Shown: positions 11,687 through 22,800, numbered from the stretch's first letter. The stretch is 64,000 nt of DNA from Pohlia nutans (GCA_022496805.1 CM040092.1:13348113-13412112), one strand, 5' to 3'. Notes: generated from the letters alone by a model not told the origin. A program made the numbers and translations.

Positions 11687-12152
11687 TTGTCATCATTTCC
11701 CCAAACGAAAAATAATGAATTGGAACCCCAACCAGGGAATTGAATTGAGACTAACTTACATTTGAAAAAGGTTGGCAACGTCTTCACACTCCCGCGGATT
11801 GTCATAACATTCTGTAGCAGCCCCACTATTCACCCTTGGGAATTAGCATCGCAGGTCAAAATGATTGCAGGAATCATAATCTTCTGAGAATCAAAACCAT
11901 ATCTAACCAATGATGGCTTGGCAGTTCAACAAACTTCTGTTTTTTTAATAGTTTCTACACGTTCCACATCATTAATTCAAAATCAAGTAGTTGCCTAGCT
12001 AGGTTGCGAACAAAAATTGAGTGGGACAGAGAATTGAATTGAAATTGTGCTTGTACATAACTTGTTGAACCAAGCAATTCTACTCGTTCAATTATACGAG
12101 TACCCGAATCCATACGAAGGTTATATGTGGTGTAGGGTTGAAGACAATGATA
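11687..12152. other. No gene seen
   Basis: Intergenic sequence up to the 5' LTR of the copia element. TGATA at 12148-12152 is the left target repeat. Confidence 0.4.
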
Positions 12153-12410
12153 TATTGAGGTAAATGATGTAGGGTAGTATTGCTAGAAGCCAAAGAGGTT
12201 CGGGTGCTAAATAGTGGTGTGTGGGAGGAGGGGTTAGGCATGGGCTGATCTCTAGAGTGTCCTTGTGATGGGTTATCCCATATGGTTTGCCATGGTGACC
12301 TCCTAAGTGTACACTACTTAAGGTGGAAGGCCTTTGAGTAAAAAATCATCTCTTTCTACGCATTCCTTGTGTTTGTGTGTGCCTTGTGCAATCTTCTACT
12401 ACCTTCAATA
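12153..12410 (+). repeat. 5' LTR of copia element
   Basis: 258 bp beginning TATTGAGG and ending CTTCAATA, so the ends form the inverted pair TATTGA/TCAATA. It matches 17354-17610 with few differences, including a short A-run indel (AAAAAATCATC versus AAAGATCATC) and single substitutions. Confidence 0.9.
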
Positions 12411-12424
12411 GGTTATGGACCCAC
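12411..12424 (+). promoter_or_regulatory. Primer-binding site matching the internal region of initiator tRNA-Met
   Basis: Immediately after the 5' LTR, GGTTATGGACCCAC is complementary at 13 of 14 positions to the anticodon stem-loop region of plant initiator tRNA-Met (GTGGGCCCATAACC). The usual plant copia site complementary to the tRNA 3' end (TGGTATCAGAGC) is absent here. This implies half-tRNA priming as known for Drosophila copia. Confidence 0.7.
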
Positions 12425-13232
12425 TCATGTGTGTTTCATGAGTATTAAATTGCATTTGTGCAAGCGTTTTGAGGTCGGTGTGCAACGGGCGGTTTTGGAG
12501 CATTGTTGGAGTTTTTGGAGCTTGTTGGAGTGTTGGTGTCTCTTGGAGGAGTGCATGGGCTGAAGTAACATGTTGGAGCACTCTTCTTGGTCAATTTCTT
12601 CCCTTGGATCTCCTCTTTTTTGCTTCTATCTCTTCTTTGCGAAGTGGAACTTCATTTGGTTCAATTGTGAGCATTTGAGTGAATGCAAGTGATTTGTGAG
12701 GTGTGAGGGCTCTTATGGACGGTCTACCATCTGATCCTAGTGATTAGGCACTTGTTTTTAGGTGTTGCATGTGTTTCATGCTCTTGGGGTGCTCAAATTT
12801 TCATTTGGAGCTAGTTTGTGCACAAAGGTGCAGTTTTGAGCAATTTCAATGCAATTGGGGTTTTGAGGGACTTGTGTGAGTTTGTGTGCATTGAGTGAGT
12901 GCTCTTGAGGGACACAAAGGTGTCATTGATGTGCATTGAGTGATTGGGGACACTAAGGTGTTGTATTGAGGCATTTGGAGTTGTTTTGAGCTCCATTTGA
13001 GTGATTTGAGGGGTTTTGGTGAGCCTCTTTGATTTTTTTGGATGAGGACTCTCACATTTAAGTGTTGGAAGGTGTGTGTGGAGCACAAAAGTGCTGATCT
13101 CGTGTTTGGGATTGTTTTGAAGCCATTGGGTGCACAAAGGTGCAATATTAGAGCAAACAAAATCACAAAAACAAGTTGTGTGTTTGTGTTTGAGGTTTGA
13201 TTTGTGTGGGGAGGCATACGTAAGTGAGGATC
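12425..13232 (+). other. Untranslated leader of copia element
   Basis: A G/T-rich leader with short repeated phrases such as GTGCACAAAGGTGC. No frame of note precedes the gag start; it probably contains packaging and dimerisation signals. Confidence 0.6.
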
Positions 13233-15170
13233 ATGGCATCTTTTGAGGGTGAGGGTCCCAAGGTCGTGGACAAGTTTGATGGGGTGAATTTCCACTTGTG
13301 GAAGTTCAAAATGGAGATGGTGATGGCCGAGAAGGAGTTGTGGGAGATTGTCGAGGGTAGTGAGGAGCCTCCTCTCTCTTCTACGGATCCTAGGGACATG
13401 CAAGCGTACAAGAGGAGGGAGAAGAAGGCATTTGCCATTTTGGCACTCAACCTCGCGGATTCGCCACTTGCGCACATTCATTCGTGCAAGACACCCGCGG
13501 AAGCATGGTCCAAGCTTTGCAACATTCACAAAGCAAAGACATTGGCCAACATCTTGTTTTTGAGGCGCAAGTTCTTCACCATCAAGATGGGCGAAGAAGA
13601 TGACATGTTGGCGCACATCAACAAGGTCAAGGCTCTCGCGGATCAACTCAACGGTTGCGACGTGTCGGTTACGGATGGTGACATCGTGATGACACTTTTG
13701 GAGAGCCTTCCATCATCATACGAGTACCTCATCGTGGCGTTGGAGTCAAGACCCATTTTGGAGCTCACATTGGACTATGTGACCTCACGGTTGTTGCACG
13801 AGCTATTGCGGCGAAAGGAGAACGAGTCTCGAGAAGATGGAGCGGCGCTCGTGGCGAAGCAATCAAAGAATGGAGGCGGTGGGAGCTCAAGCGACAAGGT
13901 GTGTTTCTATTGTGGTAAGAAGGGCCACATTGCCAAATTTTGCTACAAACGTAAATTCAATGAGAAGGAGAGTGCAAACAACATCAAAGTTCGTGATGAT
14001 GGGGATGAGTACGCATTTACGGCTAGATTTGATGCAAGCATGAGTGATGGCATCGAGGGAGATGCAAGCATGAGTGATGGCATCGAGGGTGATGCAAGCA
14101 TGAGTGATTGGATTGAGGATGGTGATGAGTATGCAAACATGGCTAGTCACATATCGTGCAACGGTAGTGTGAGTGATTGGATTGTTGATTCGGGGGCTAC
14201 AAGCCACATGTCACCTAATAAAACTTGTTTCCATTCGTATCGTGTGATTAACCCAAAGAGAGTGATTTTGGGAGATGATACGGTGCTTGAGGCCCTTGGC
14301 AAAGGCCAAATTGTTGTAGACACCGAGGTGAAGGGTCGTGTGAAGACAATCACTATCAAAGATGTCCTCCACGTTCCCAAACTAAAGGCAAATTTACTAT
14401 CGGTGAGGCAATTAGTGGCAAAGCACTTGCGGGTTGAGTTTAGTGATAAGGGGTGTTATGTGTTGTCACCGAGTCGAGATGAGGTGGCCATCATTGAAGA
14501 AGACGAGGGCTTGTACCACATCAAGTTCTCGAAGGTGCATATGAGCGAAAAAGCGGCATTAACGCATTCAAACTTGAAAGACGACAAGTTGGCTTTGTGG
14601 CATCGTCGACTCGGCCATTTGAACATCAAGAGTATGAAGACACTACGCGGTATGGTAAGCGGGATGGATCTTCATCAATTGAAAGTGGATCCTTCTTCAT
14701 TCACTTGTGAAGGTTGCATTGAAGGCAAACAACAACGATTGCCATTTGCGGGTGAAGCGGTGACACGGGCAACCAAGCCTTTAGAGATCGTGCATTCGAA
14801 TGTGTGTGGTCCAATAAAGACCACGTCGATGGGAGGTTGCAAGTACTTTGTGACCTTCATCGATGACTTTTCAAGGAAGATTTGGCTCTATCCAATCAAA
14901 GCCAAGAGTGAGTGCTTTGACAAGTTCAAGGAGTTCAAGACATTGGTGGAGAACCAATCCGAGATGAAGATCAAGGTGTTTCGGTCGGACAATGGCGGCG
15001 AGTACATGTCCAAGAAGTTTGACGAACTATTGAAGAAAGAAGGCATCGCACGGCAAACTTCGGCCCCGTCTTCGCCTCAACAAAATGGAGTTGCGGAGCG
15101 CGCAAATCGCACCATTGTAGAAATGGCAAGGAGCATGTCGCACGCTCAAGACTTGAAGTTGGACCTTTGA
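13233..15170 (+). CDS. Copia gag-protease-integrase (up to in-frame TGA)
   Basis: The ATG at 13233 opens a 645-residue frame. It contains a copia-type gag (LWKFKMEMVMAEKELW region near the N-terminus), one CCHC knuckle at about residue 223 (C-F-Y-C-G-K-K-G-H-I-A-K-F-C), and the aspartic protease motif DSGATSHM at about 318. The integrase zinc region begins at about 456 (HRRLGHL ... CEGCIEGK), followed by the catalytic core with DDFSRKIWLY and SDNGGEY. The frame stops at TGA 15168-15170, at a position where copia integrases have a conserved Trp before AEAV. Downstream coding continues in the same frame, so this is a nonsense mutation rather than a natural end. A 30-bp repeat expands the gag/protease linker. 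Confidence 0.92.
   Translation: MASFEGEGPKVVDKFDGVNFHLWKFKMEMVMAEKELWEIVEGSEEPPLSSTDPRDMQAYKRREKKAFAILALNLADSPLAHIHSCKTPAEAWSKLCNIHKAKTLANILFLRRKFFTIKMGEEDDMLAHINKVKALADQLNGCDVSVTDGDIVMTLLESLPSSYEYLIVALESRPILELTLDYVTSRLLHELLRRKENESREDGAALVAKQSKNGGGGSSSDKVCFYCGKKGHIAKFCYKRKFNEKESANNIKVRDDGDEYAFTARFDASMSDGIEGDASMSDGIEGDASMSDWIEDGDEYANMASHISCNGSVSDWIVDSGATSHMSPNKTCFHSYRVINPKRVILGDDTVLEALGKGQIVVDTEVKGRVKTITIKDVLHVPKLKANLLSVRQLVAKHLRVEFSDKGCYVLSPSRDEVAIIEEDEGLYHIKFSKVHMSEKAALTHSNLKDDKLALWHRRLGHLNIKSMKTLRGMVSGMDLHQLKVDPSSFTCEGCIEGKQQRLPFAGEAVTRATKPLEIVHSNVCGPIKTTSMGGCKYFVTFIDDFSRKIWLYPIKAKSECFDKFKEFKTLVENQSEMKIKVFRSDNGGEYMSKKFDELLKKEGIARQTSAPSSPQQNGVAERANRTIVEMARSMSHAQDLKLDL
14032..14121 (+). repeat. 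Three-copy 30-bp coding minisatellite in gag-pol
   Basis: The unit encodes D-A-S-M-S-D-G-I-E-G and occurs two and a half to three times, the last diverging to D-W-I-E-D. It lies between the CCHC knuckle and the protease, preserves the frame, and a related S-V-S-D-W-I-V-D precedes the protease active site. This is linker slippage. Confidence 0.85.
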
Positions 15171-17378
15171 GCGGAAGCGGTGGTGAATGCGGTGTACACT
15201 CGCAATCGGTGTCCAACAAGCGCAGTTGAAGACATGAACCCGGAGCAAGCGTGGAGTGGGAGGCAACCATGTGTTGCACACATGCGCATCTTTGGATGCA
15301 TTGCATACGCGAAGGTTCCGGACGAACGGAGGACTAAACTCAAGGCTAAGGCCTCAAAGTGTGTGTTTCTTGGGTATCGTGAAGGTACCAAGGCGTATAG
15401 ACTCATATCGGTGGAGACAAAGAAGATCATTCGGTCACGTGATGTGACGTTTTGTGAGGAGTCTACGATGGAGGCTCCTTTGGAGGTTGGTCCAAGTGAG
15501 AATAGTGGAGACGTGTTGGTGGACGCACCCTCCAAGTCCCCTAGTGTTGTTGATGTAGGAGATGATGACAGTGATGACGAAGATGGCGACACGGAGGTTG
15601 TTGAAGTGCCATCGAGTTCAAAGACTAAAAATGGCGCAAAGGACGCGCAAGAAAAGCAAGCTTCTTCAAGCGATCGGCGGTACCCGCAGAGATTGCGCAA
15701 GCCACCTGGAGAATGGTGGAAGAATCACATCCTCCCTCAAAAGGATGACGAACATGCAAATGTGGCATTATCGAATGGTCCATTGACCATTCGTGAAACT
15801 ATGCAAGGTGAGGATGCAGTCAAGTGGGAGCGCGCCATGCAAGAGGAGTATGACTCTCTAATTGCTAATGGTACGTGGCAATTAACTCCCATTCCAAAGG
15901 ATCGCAACCCCATTGGTTGCAAATGGGTGTTTCGTACAAAGAGGGATGTTTCAGGTAATGTGGTGCGTCACAAGGCAAGACTAGTAGCGAAGGGGTTTGC
16001 GCAAGTTCATGGAGTGGACTTTCACGAGACGTTTGCTCCCGTGGCTAAGTTCACCACCATTCGGTGCATTCTTGCGGTTGGGGCGGCCATGGACTTGGAG
16101 ATTCATCAAATGGATGTGAAGACCGCATTTTTGAATGGCGATTTGGAGGAGGACATCTACATGGTGCAACCCGAGGGCTTTGTACAACAAGGTAATGAGC
16201 ACCTTGTTTGTAAGTTGCAAAAATCATTGTATGGGTTGAAACAATCTCCAAGAGCGTGGTACCAAAAGATTGACTCGTTTCTCCTTGCACACGGGTTTAC
16301 TAGGAGCATTGCGGATCATAGTCTCTACTTCATGCAAGAGGGTCAACATGTGGTGATTGTGATCATATATGTTGATGATTTGATCATTCTTGCAAACCTC
16401 ATAAGTTCAATGAACGCACTAAAAGCCATGCTTGAGAGAGAGTACGAGATGAGTGATCTTGGAGAGTTGCATTTTTGTCTTGGTGTTGAGTTTGTGAGAG
16501 ATAGTGCCACACGCACTATCACCATGAGTCAAGGCAAGTATGTGATGGACGTGCTCAAGAGATTCGGGATGGAGGATTGTAAGTCCGTGGCAACACCATT
16601 GGATGCAAACTCCAAGCTCGTCAAGCTTTCGGAGGAGGATTATGTGGCGGAGGCCAAATCGATGGCGGAGGTGCCATACAAGCAAGCGGTGGGGTCGTTG
16701 ATGTATGCGATGATTGCGACACGGCCCGACCTTGCGTATCCAATTAGCGTGGTAAGTCAACACATGGCGAGACCGGGCTCAATGCATTGGATGGCGGTCA
16801 AGAGGATCATGCGGTACTTGAAGGGCTCAAGCGATGTCAAGTTGTGTCTTGGCGGCAAAGACATTGTGTTGAGCGGTTATTGCGATGCGGACTACGCGGG
16901 AGACACGAGCAATCGAAGATTGACAACGGGCTACATGTTCAAGGTCGGATCGGGAGCGGTATCGTGGAATAGCAAGCGGCAACAAACCACGGCGACATCA
17001 ACAGTGGAGGCCGACTACATGGCTACGAGCCACGGCACAAAGGAGGCCATTTGGTTGAGGCAACTAATGGCGGATGTGGGTTGCACACAAGGTGAGGCTA
17101 CAACGATCATGTGCGACAACCAAGGGTGCATTTCACTTGCAAAGAACCCTACACATCATTCACGCACGAAGCACATTGATGTGCAATACCACTTCATTCG
17201 GGAAAAGTTGGAATTGGGAGTTATACGGTTGGATTATTGTCCAACAGAGCACATGGTGGCGAATGTGCTTACGAAGGGTCTTTGTAGAGACCGACACCAA
17301 CGATTAGTAATAGCATTCGGACTTAGAGGCTTTGGCTCTACGCAAAGTGGGAGTATTGAGGTAAATGATGTAGGGTAG
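15171..17378 (+). CDS. Copia integrase C-terminus, reverse transcriptase and RNase H
   Basis: This is an open frame in phase with the upstream part, beginning AEAVVNAVYTRNRCP (end of the integrase core). Residues are counted from 15171. The RT starts around W-K-W-V-F-R-T-K, has ARLVAKGFAQ and DVKTAFLNG, and carries the catalytic Y-V-D-D at about 399-402. RNase H follows with GYCDADYAGD at about 570 and STVEADYMA, ending TEHMVANVLTKGL. The stop TAG lies inside the 3' LTR, as is common. Apart from the upstream TGA no break was found, so this copy was recently functional. Confidence 0.92.
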   Translation, partial: AEAVVNAVYTRNRCPTSAVEDMNPEQAWSGRQPCVAHMRIFGCIAYAKVPDERRTKLKAKASKCVFLGYREGTKAYRLISVETKKIIRSRDVTFCEESTMEAPLEVGPSENSGDVLVDAPSKSPSVVDVGDDDSDDEDGDTEVVEVPSSSKTKNGAKDAQEKQASSSDRRYPQRLRKPPGEWWKNHILPQKDDEHANVALSNGPLTIRETMQGEDAVKWERAMQEEYDSLIANGTWQLTPIPKDRNPIGCKWVFRTKRDVSGNVVRHKARLVAKGFAQVHGVDFHETFAPVAKFTTIRCILAVGAAMDLEIHQMDVKTAFLNGDLEEDIYMVQPEGFVQQGNEHLVCKLQKSLYGLKQSPRAWYQKIDSFLLAHGFTRSIADHSLYFMQEGQHVVIVIIYVDDLIILANLISSMNALKAMLEREYEMSDLGELHFCLGVEFVRDSATRTITMSQGKYVMDVLKRFGMEDCKSVATPLDANSKLVKLSEEDYVAEAKSMAEVPYKQAVGSLMYAMIATRPDLAYPISVVSQHMARPGSMHWMAVKRIMRYLKGSSDVKLCLGGKDIVLSGYCDADYAGDTSNRRLTTGYMFKVGSGAVSWNSKRQQTTATSTVEADYMATSHGTKEAIWLRQLMADVGCTQGEATTIMCDNQGCISLAKNPTHHSRTKHIDVQYHFIREKLELGVIRLDYCPTEHMVANVLTKGLCRDRHQRLVIAFGLRGFGSTQSGSIEVNDVG

Positions 17379-17610
17379 TATTGCTAGAAGCCAAAGAGGT
17401 TCGGGTGCTAAATAATGGTGTGTGGGAGGAGGGGTTAGGCATGGGCTGATCTCTAGAGTGTCCTTGTGATGGGTTATCCCATATGGTTCGCCATGGTGAC
17501 CTCCTAAGTGTACACTACTTAAGGTGGAAGGTCTTTGAGTAAAGATCATCTCTTTCTACGCATTCCTTGTGTTTGTGTGTGCCTTGTGCAATCTTCTACT
17601 ACCTTCAATA
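17354..17610 (+). repeat. 3' LTR of copia element
   Basis: 257 bp, TATTGAGG to CTTCAATA, preceded by the purine tract AAAGTGGGAG. It is followed by CGATA, the right copy of the target repeat. Confidence 0.9.
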
Positions 17611-17611
17611 C

Positions 17612-17757
17612 GATAACCCTAGGATTTTCAAGGGTAATTCAATAGTGCAAAGAGCTTTGATTTTGGTACGCCAATTGTCTTTTCATGCGATGTTAGGGGT
17701 TAAATCCCAAAGTTTCAATGAAATCACGACTTTTCAGTGAGACGGAAGGAGTATATT
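17612..17757. mobile_element. Stowaway-like fragment, copy at 59.59 kb
   Basis: The segment around GTGCAAAGAGCTTTGATTTTGG through GTGAGACGGAAGGAGTAT matches 59586-59735, which ends GTGGGATGGAGGAGTA. The right terminus is Stowaway-type. The left end was not found; the copia element sits directly upstream. Confidence 0.5.
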
Positions 17758-17779
17758 TTTGAATTCATTGACTGTGATG

Positions 17780-18366
17780 TTAACCCCTAACTGCCTAAGC
17801 GTCCATTTTTTGGACGATGTACAGATTTCATCCATAATTTCTCATCCGTCATGCACTTTTACCAATGTGGAATTTTTACTGTAGATTCTATGGGAAGTTA
17901 GCTTCATGTATATGTGATCCGATTAGAAAGGGGATGATTTGTGAAAATTTTATGCCTCATTTCAACACCCAATTCCCTAATTTGGCACTTGGCCAAGTGC
18001 ACTCATTTCATGAGCAAACTTGACTTTAAAAAAATTTGTTTGAAATTTTTTGTAAAAAACAGGGATTTTTGTCTTTCTACAATCTCTTCATTGTAAAGAA
18101 ACAATTATTTAATTTATTTTTTATCCTTATCTTTATCTTATATCTTTATCTTTATCTTTTCTTTTCCTTTTATCTTGTTTTTTTTCCTTGTCTTCTTTTT
18201 TGTCTTCCTCTTGTCTTCCTTCTTCTTTTTCTTCTAGTCTTCCACTTGTCTTCCTTTATTTTCTTCACCTTGCCATTTTTGGAGTTTAAACGATAATTTA
18301 AAAAAAATAAAATACCAGGGAGCAGGCTGAATCCAATACAGGTCCTGAAATGAGAAATGAAAAATG

Positions 18367-18432
<66 letters not shown>

Positions 18433-19622
18433 CCCCAGATTTTCCGGGCAGGGAGAATCCGCGCGCGCGGACCCTACTCTTATTTTGACCCACTCTCCTT
18501 CCCTCTTCTCCTTTCTTTTTTTCTCCCCTCTCTCTTATATAAACTCTCTCACATTCTTCCTCCCTCACACTTCCTTCCTCCTCTCTCTTCTTCCTTTATA
18601 TTGAGGAGAAGAGAGAAGGAAGAGAGGGAGAAGAAGAAGAAAGGGAGAAGAACAAGAGAGGAAAAGAGGTGGAAGGAGAGTGTGAGGGAGGGAGAGTGAG
18701 AGAAGGTTTATATAGGGGAGAGGGGGGGAGTGAGGGAGTGAGGGTCAAAATAAGAGTAGGGTCCGCGCGAGCGGACCCTCCTTGCCCGGAAAATCCGGAA
18801 TTTTTTTTTTTTTTTTTTTTTTTTTCATTTTTCATTTCAGGACCTGTATTGGATTCAGCCTGTTCCCTGATTTTTATTTTTAAAAAAAATTATTGTTTAA
18901 ACTCCAAAATGGCAAGGTGAAGGAAAAAAAAGGAAGACAAGTGGAAGACTAGAAGAAAAAGAAGAAGGAAGACATGAGGAAGACAAGAAAGAAGACAAGA
19001 ATAAAATACAAGATAAAAGAAAAGATAAGATAAAGATAAAGATAAAATAAAAGATAAAGATAAGGATGAGAAATAAATTAAACAATTGTTTCTTTATAGT
19101 GTAGGGGATTGTAGAAAGACAAAAATCTCTGTTTTTAAGAGATTTTTTCAAACTATTTTTTTAATGCGCTTGGGGGCCAAGTGCATGATTATATGGCCAA
19201 GTGCAAAATTAGCGAATTGGGTGTTTTTCATGTTGTAGTGATTCACCCAAAATAATGAAGATTTCACTGTAAAAGTGCTCTAAAAAAAGTCAACTCATAT
19301 AATTAAGCAACCAAAAAATCTCCAAAAATCACTACACTTAGAGTATTACATTTCAACCAATCACAAAAAATTTCATTCGTAGATTGTCAATATCTTATTC
19401 GTAATTGAATTACAAAATAATTTTGAATTTCACTTTTCAAATTTTATACAAAATTATTGGTAATAGCAATCATAGATCTAACCGTATGGATAGAATCTAA
19501 AATTCATAATGTACAACTTTCATTCATATATCAAGTTCAAAATATCCCTCTAAGTTGCATTTTATAATGCATCTTTGCAAAACTGCCGAATTTGGAGAGG
19601 GCTCTAGGCATTTAGGGGTTAA
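17780..19622. mobile_element. TTAA MITE split by a fold-back element
   Basis: TTAACCCCTAACTGCC at 17780 and its inverse GGCATTTAGGGGTTAA ending 19622 are the ends of the same MITE as 55253-55828, in reverse orientation. The interior is interrupted at TATGCCTCATTTC/ATGTTG by 17964-19225. The uninterrupted copy shows the empty site. Confidence 0.8.
17964..19225. mobile_element. Fold-back element, 1262 bp, copy 1
   Basis: The whole element is one imperfect palindrome. Its ends are AACACCCAATT and AATTGGGTGTT, its arms are ~600 bp, and its centre is near 18600 (CTTTATATTGAGGAGAA). It is flanked by TTTC on both sides (17960-17963 and 19226-19229), and the empty site elsewhere has a single TTTC, giving a 4-bp duplication. 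Each arm holds a near-palindromic GC box (TCCGCGCGCGCGGA-like) and, nearer the centre, a TATATAA box. The two TATA boxes (18536-18542 plus, 18707-18714 minus) face each other. No protein frame is seen. Confidence 0.85.
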
Positions 19623-19822
19623 AGAGGTCAGTGTGCTCTTGCTAAGTTCCATAGTATCACATACATTTTTGAACCGATTGACTGTGACATTAAAGAGGTC
19701 CACGCTCCTGCGCAGAGCGCTCGAGGAAGGAGTGTGTGTGCGTGGAGAGTTGCAGTGTTTTTGGAGCCACCTTTTGGCGATGGTGATTCAGAGCAAGAGC
19801 GCAAGCTAACGACCGATCGATC

Positions 19823-22800
19823 ATGGCACCATCTCCGTCGTCGTCGTCGTCATCGTCGGAGTGGTTGGAGAAATTTCGTGTGGGCTCGCTGCCCACTATT
19901 TTCTACGTGCCCGATTTCGTTTCCGCGGCCCAGGAGTCTTCTCTTCTCCAGGAGGTCCATTCTCTTGCCTGCATAATAATTCCGATCCACCGATCACAGT
20001 CTTTTGTGGTTTGAAATTGCCATTTAATTGAGGTAGAAGCTGCTAAAATCGATCATTTACCAGCGATTTTGGAGGTTTCTGAACCCTAGAAATATAGAAA
20101 ACAGATAGAAGCTGCATTCAACCCTAATGTCTTTTTGAATTAGCTTTGAATTTTCATAGTAGTGTTCTAAAAGCGTCCCCTCCTTTACATTGTACGGTGA
20201 AAAAGAGAATCTTGAAAAAGATTCACAGAATTTGGCATTTGTTGATTCCAAAATTAATTGAAGGATTCAATATCACCCTATATACTGGATTTGATTAGGT
20301 TATGCTTTTAGAGAGTGGACAGTTTATGCATAGACGATCAAAGCCATTGTTTTGTGGTTTGAAATTGCCCTTTGAAGTAGAAGGTGCTCAAAACGATCGT
20401 TTACCAGCTGGTTGATTGCGAACCCTAGAAATATGGAAAACAAATAGAAGCTGCATTTAACCCTAACTTCTCTTTGGATTAGTTATGAATTTTCAGAGTA
20501 GTGTTCTAAAGCTTACATTGAAGAATTCAATATCACCCTATACACTGGATTTGATTAGATGCATGAATGAAATGAGACGATCAAATTGGATGCTGCATCT
20601 CAAGTTTTTAACCCCTAAAGGACCAAGAAGCCTGAATTGGGCTTCATTTTTTTCAACATTTTGGAGTAGGTTCTATGTGGAGTTTCTTTTGATCAATTTT
20701 ATTTTTATTTTTAATTAAAACATCTTCATCGATTGCGACTGCAATGATGTAAAATTTGGTCTCCTCTTAATTACATGTTTCACAATATGATCAATTGAAC
20801 TTGTCATTTTAAAACTATGAATCCTTGGTCCTTATGATTAAGAATTGAAAATCCCTTTGAACATAGAAACAAACTAATTTGATATCAATCGTGTTTTTGT
20901 ATGATGTAATCCGCAAGGACCAAGAAGTCATGTTTTCATCAGCAGCTTTGAGTAGGTCATTCTTTTGTCCAATTTTATTCATTCTTTGTTGAACACATGC
21001 AATGTTCTTTGCTGATTTTTTTCAGCAATCGGAATCATTTTTTTCACAATTGAATTGGTCATTTTAAAACCATGAATTTAGGGTTTAAATGATTCTGTCT
21101 CTCTGCAGGTGCAAGGCGCTCCAGTTGCGAAGTGGAAGACTCTTAAAAACCGCCGACTTCAGAACTGGGGTTAGCCCCTACATCAAATTGCATCTCATTT
21201 CAGGATTATCAGCCCTAAGATTAATTGTTATATCACTCTTTCTCTTCTTTAGTATTGGGTCTCATGTTTTTTTGAACCAGGTCATTGGGGGACTTTCTTT
21301 ATTCATTTTCATTTCTATTTTATACACATGCAATGTTCTTCACTGATATAAAATTTGGCCTCATTTTTTCTCAATTGCATTGGTCATTTTAAAGCCTGGT
21401 CTTTTAGGGTTAAACCTTTAGACCTGACTGTATGAGAAGGGGGGTTTTTGGTGCAGGAGGCGTCGTCCATGAAAAAGGCCTCATCTCACAGCCCAGTATG
21501 TAATCCTTTTCCTCAAACTAATCCGAACTTGTTATCCTCCAGTATCTGTATTTGGTACATGTCAAGTTCTGAACTCATGTATGTTGGTTAGCAAAGGTGT
21601 GATATAAAAGAGTTCTGAGTGTACTGGTTTGGATTTGGATCTTATTGAAAGAGCATGCCCACCCTACTACTGAATTCTCTCATGAATCTGAAAAGTGGAT
21701 GAAATTCAACATGCATATTCAAGGAGGGTGAGAGAGCCACTTAATATGAGCACGATATAGAGACACCTCAATAAGTCCCTCTGATTAAGAGCCGCTCCCC
21801 ATGAAGCACCCGGCCCCGCTCTTGCAGATAATAGACAATTGGTTCACTGTTCAACCTCCTTTGATTCTTCTCTAATAAAAGTGAGAGCAGGTCTCTAAAA
21901 GATAGCAACCTTGGTTTGAGGAAGTGCCAAGCCCCTCTTGTCGCTCTAGCACCCGACCTCTTATCCAAAGCAGGAGCTAAAATTGGTTTATTCTCTCTGC
22001 AAAGAGTGGGCGTGGGTCTCTCATGGGGACTCTCCCTAAGTTTAGGAAGGGTTTGGTATCCTGGATCGATGGACAATAATGATTACCCATGTATAGTGAT
22101 TGTGATTGGTTCACCAACTATATAGAGGAACGCATAGCGGTTCAAGGGTGTGGAAATGGTCCAAGGGTGTGGAGATGATAGCTTGTGACACCAAATTTTG
22201 GATGGGATGATAGTGGTCAAGGGGTGAATTGAGGGAGAAGGGTGGCGATGCTCTAAGAGGGGTAAACTAAATAAGGGGCATGTATTGGAATGCAGTTCCG
22301 ACATGGCTGAGTGCTACAACGGAGAAGATTACAAAGGAGACGAATCTGTTTCCAGCGCCTATCAATCACGTCCTTGTGAATGAATACCTGCCTGGCCAAG
22401 GCATCACGGTGTGTGCTCTTTACTCATTGAGATCATCCTTTTGTTATGAGTTGAATGAGAATTTACCCCCCACCCAAATTGGGCCTTTCATGTTTATTTT
22501 AAGAACACCGCATCCGTTAAAAGTGCACATGCAATGTGGCACAAAATTATGGTTTTGAATTTTATGGGCCTCTTGTCAGTTTTTGGTGAGGGGATTGGTG
22601 ATCATCAACCTCCTTATTGTGCAGTTTTGTAATCCTGTTTTCTAAAGTGCAGAATTGTTGTGCATATGGTGGTCATAATGGGGACTTCTTTTTGTTCAAT
22701 TGTATTTAATTTTTTACCAACACATGCAATGCTCTTCACTGATTCTGGTGATATAAAACATGATCTCATCTGAATTCTATTTTTCACGACGTGATCAATT

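Larger units (their letters stand above)
12153..17610 (+). mobile_element. Ty1-copia LTR retrotransposon (complete structure)
   Basis: Two near-identical LTRs (12153-12410 and 17354-17610) enclose a primer site, a leader of about 0.8 kb, a gag-pol frame in the copia order (gag, protease, integrase, RT, RNase H) and a purine tract (AAAGTGGGAG) just before the 3' LTR. The flanks TGATA and CGATA fit a 5-bp duplication with one change. The LTRs differ at only a handful of positions, so insertion is fairly recent. One in-frame TGA breaks pol. Confidence 0.95.

Noticed and set aside
12846..13646. 266-codon minus-strand frame over the copia leader and gag
   Set aside because: It is the antisense shadow of the copia leader and gag; no domain resemblance.
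18170..18835. Long Lys/Glu or Phe/Ser frames in both strands of the fold-back element, also at 51.0-51.7 and 52.2-53.3 kb
   Set aside because: They are translations of A/T and purine/pyrimidine tracts in palindromic arms, present on both strands, with no domain.
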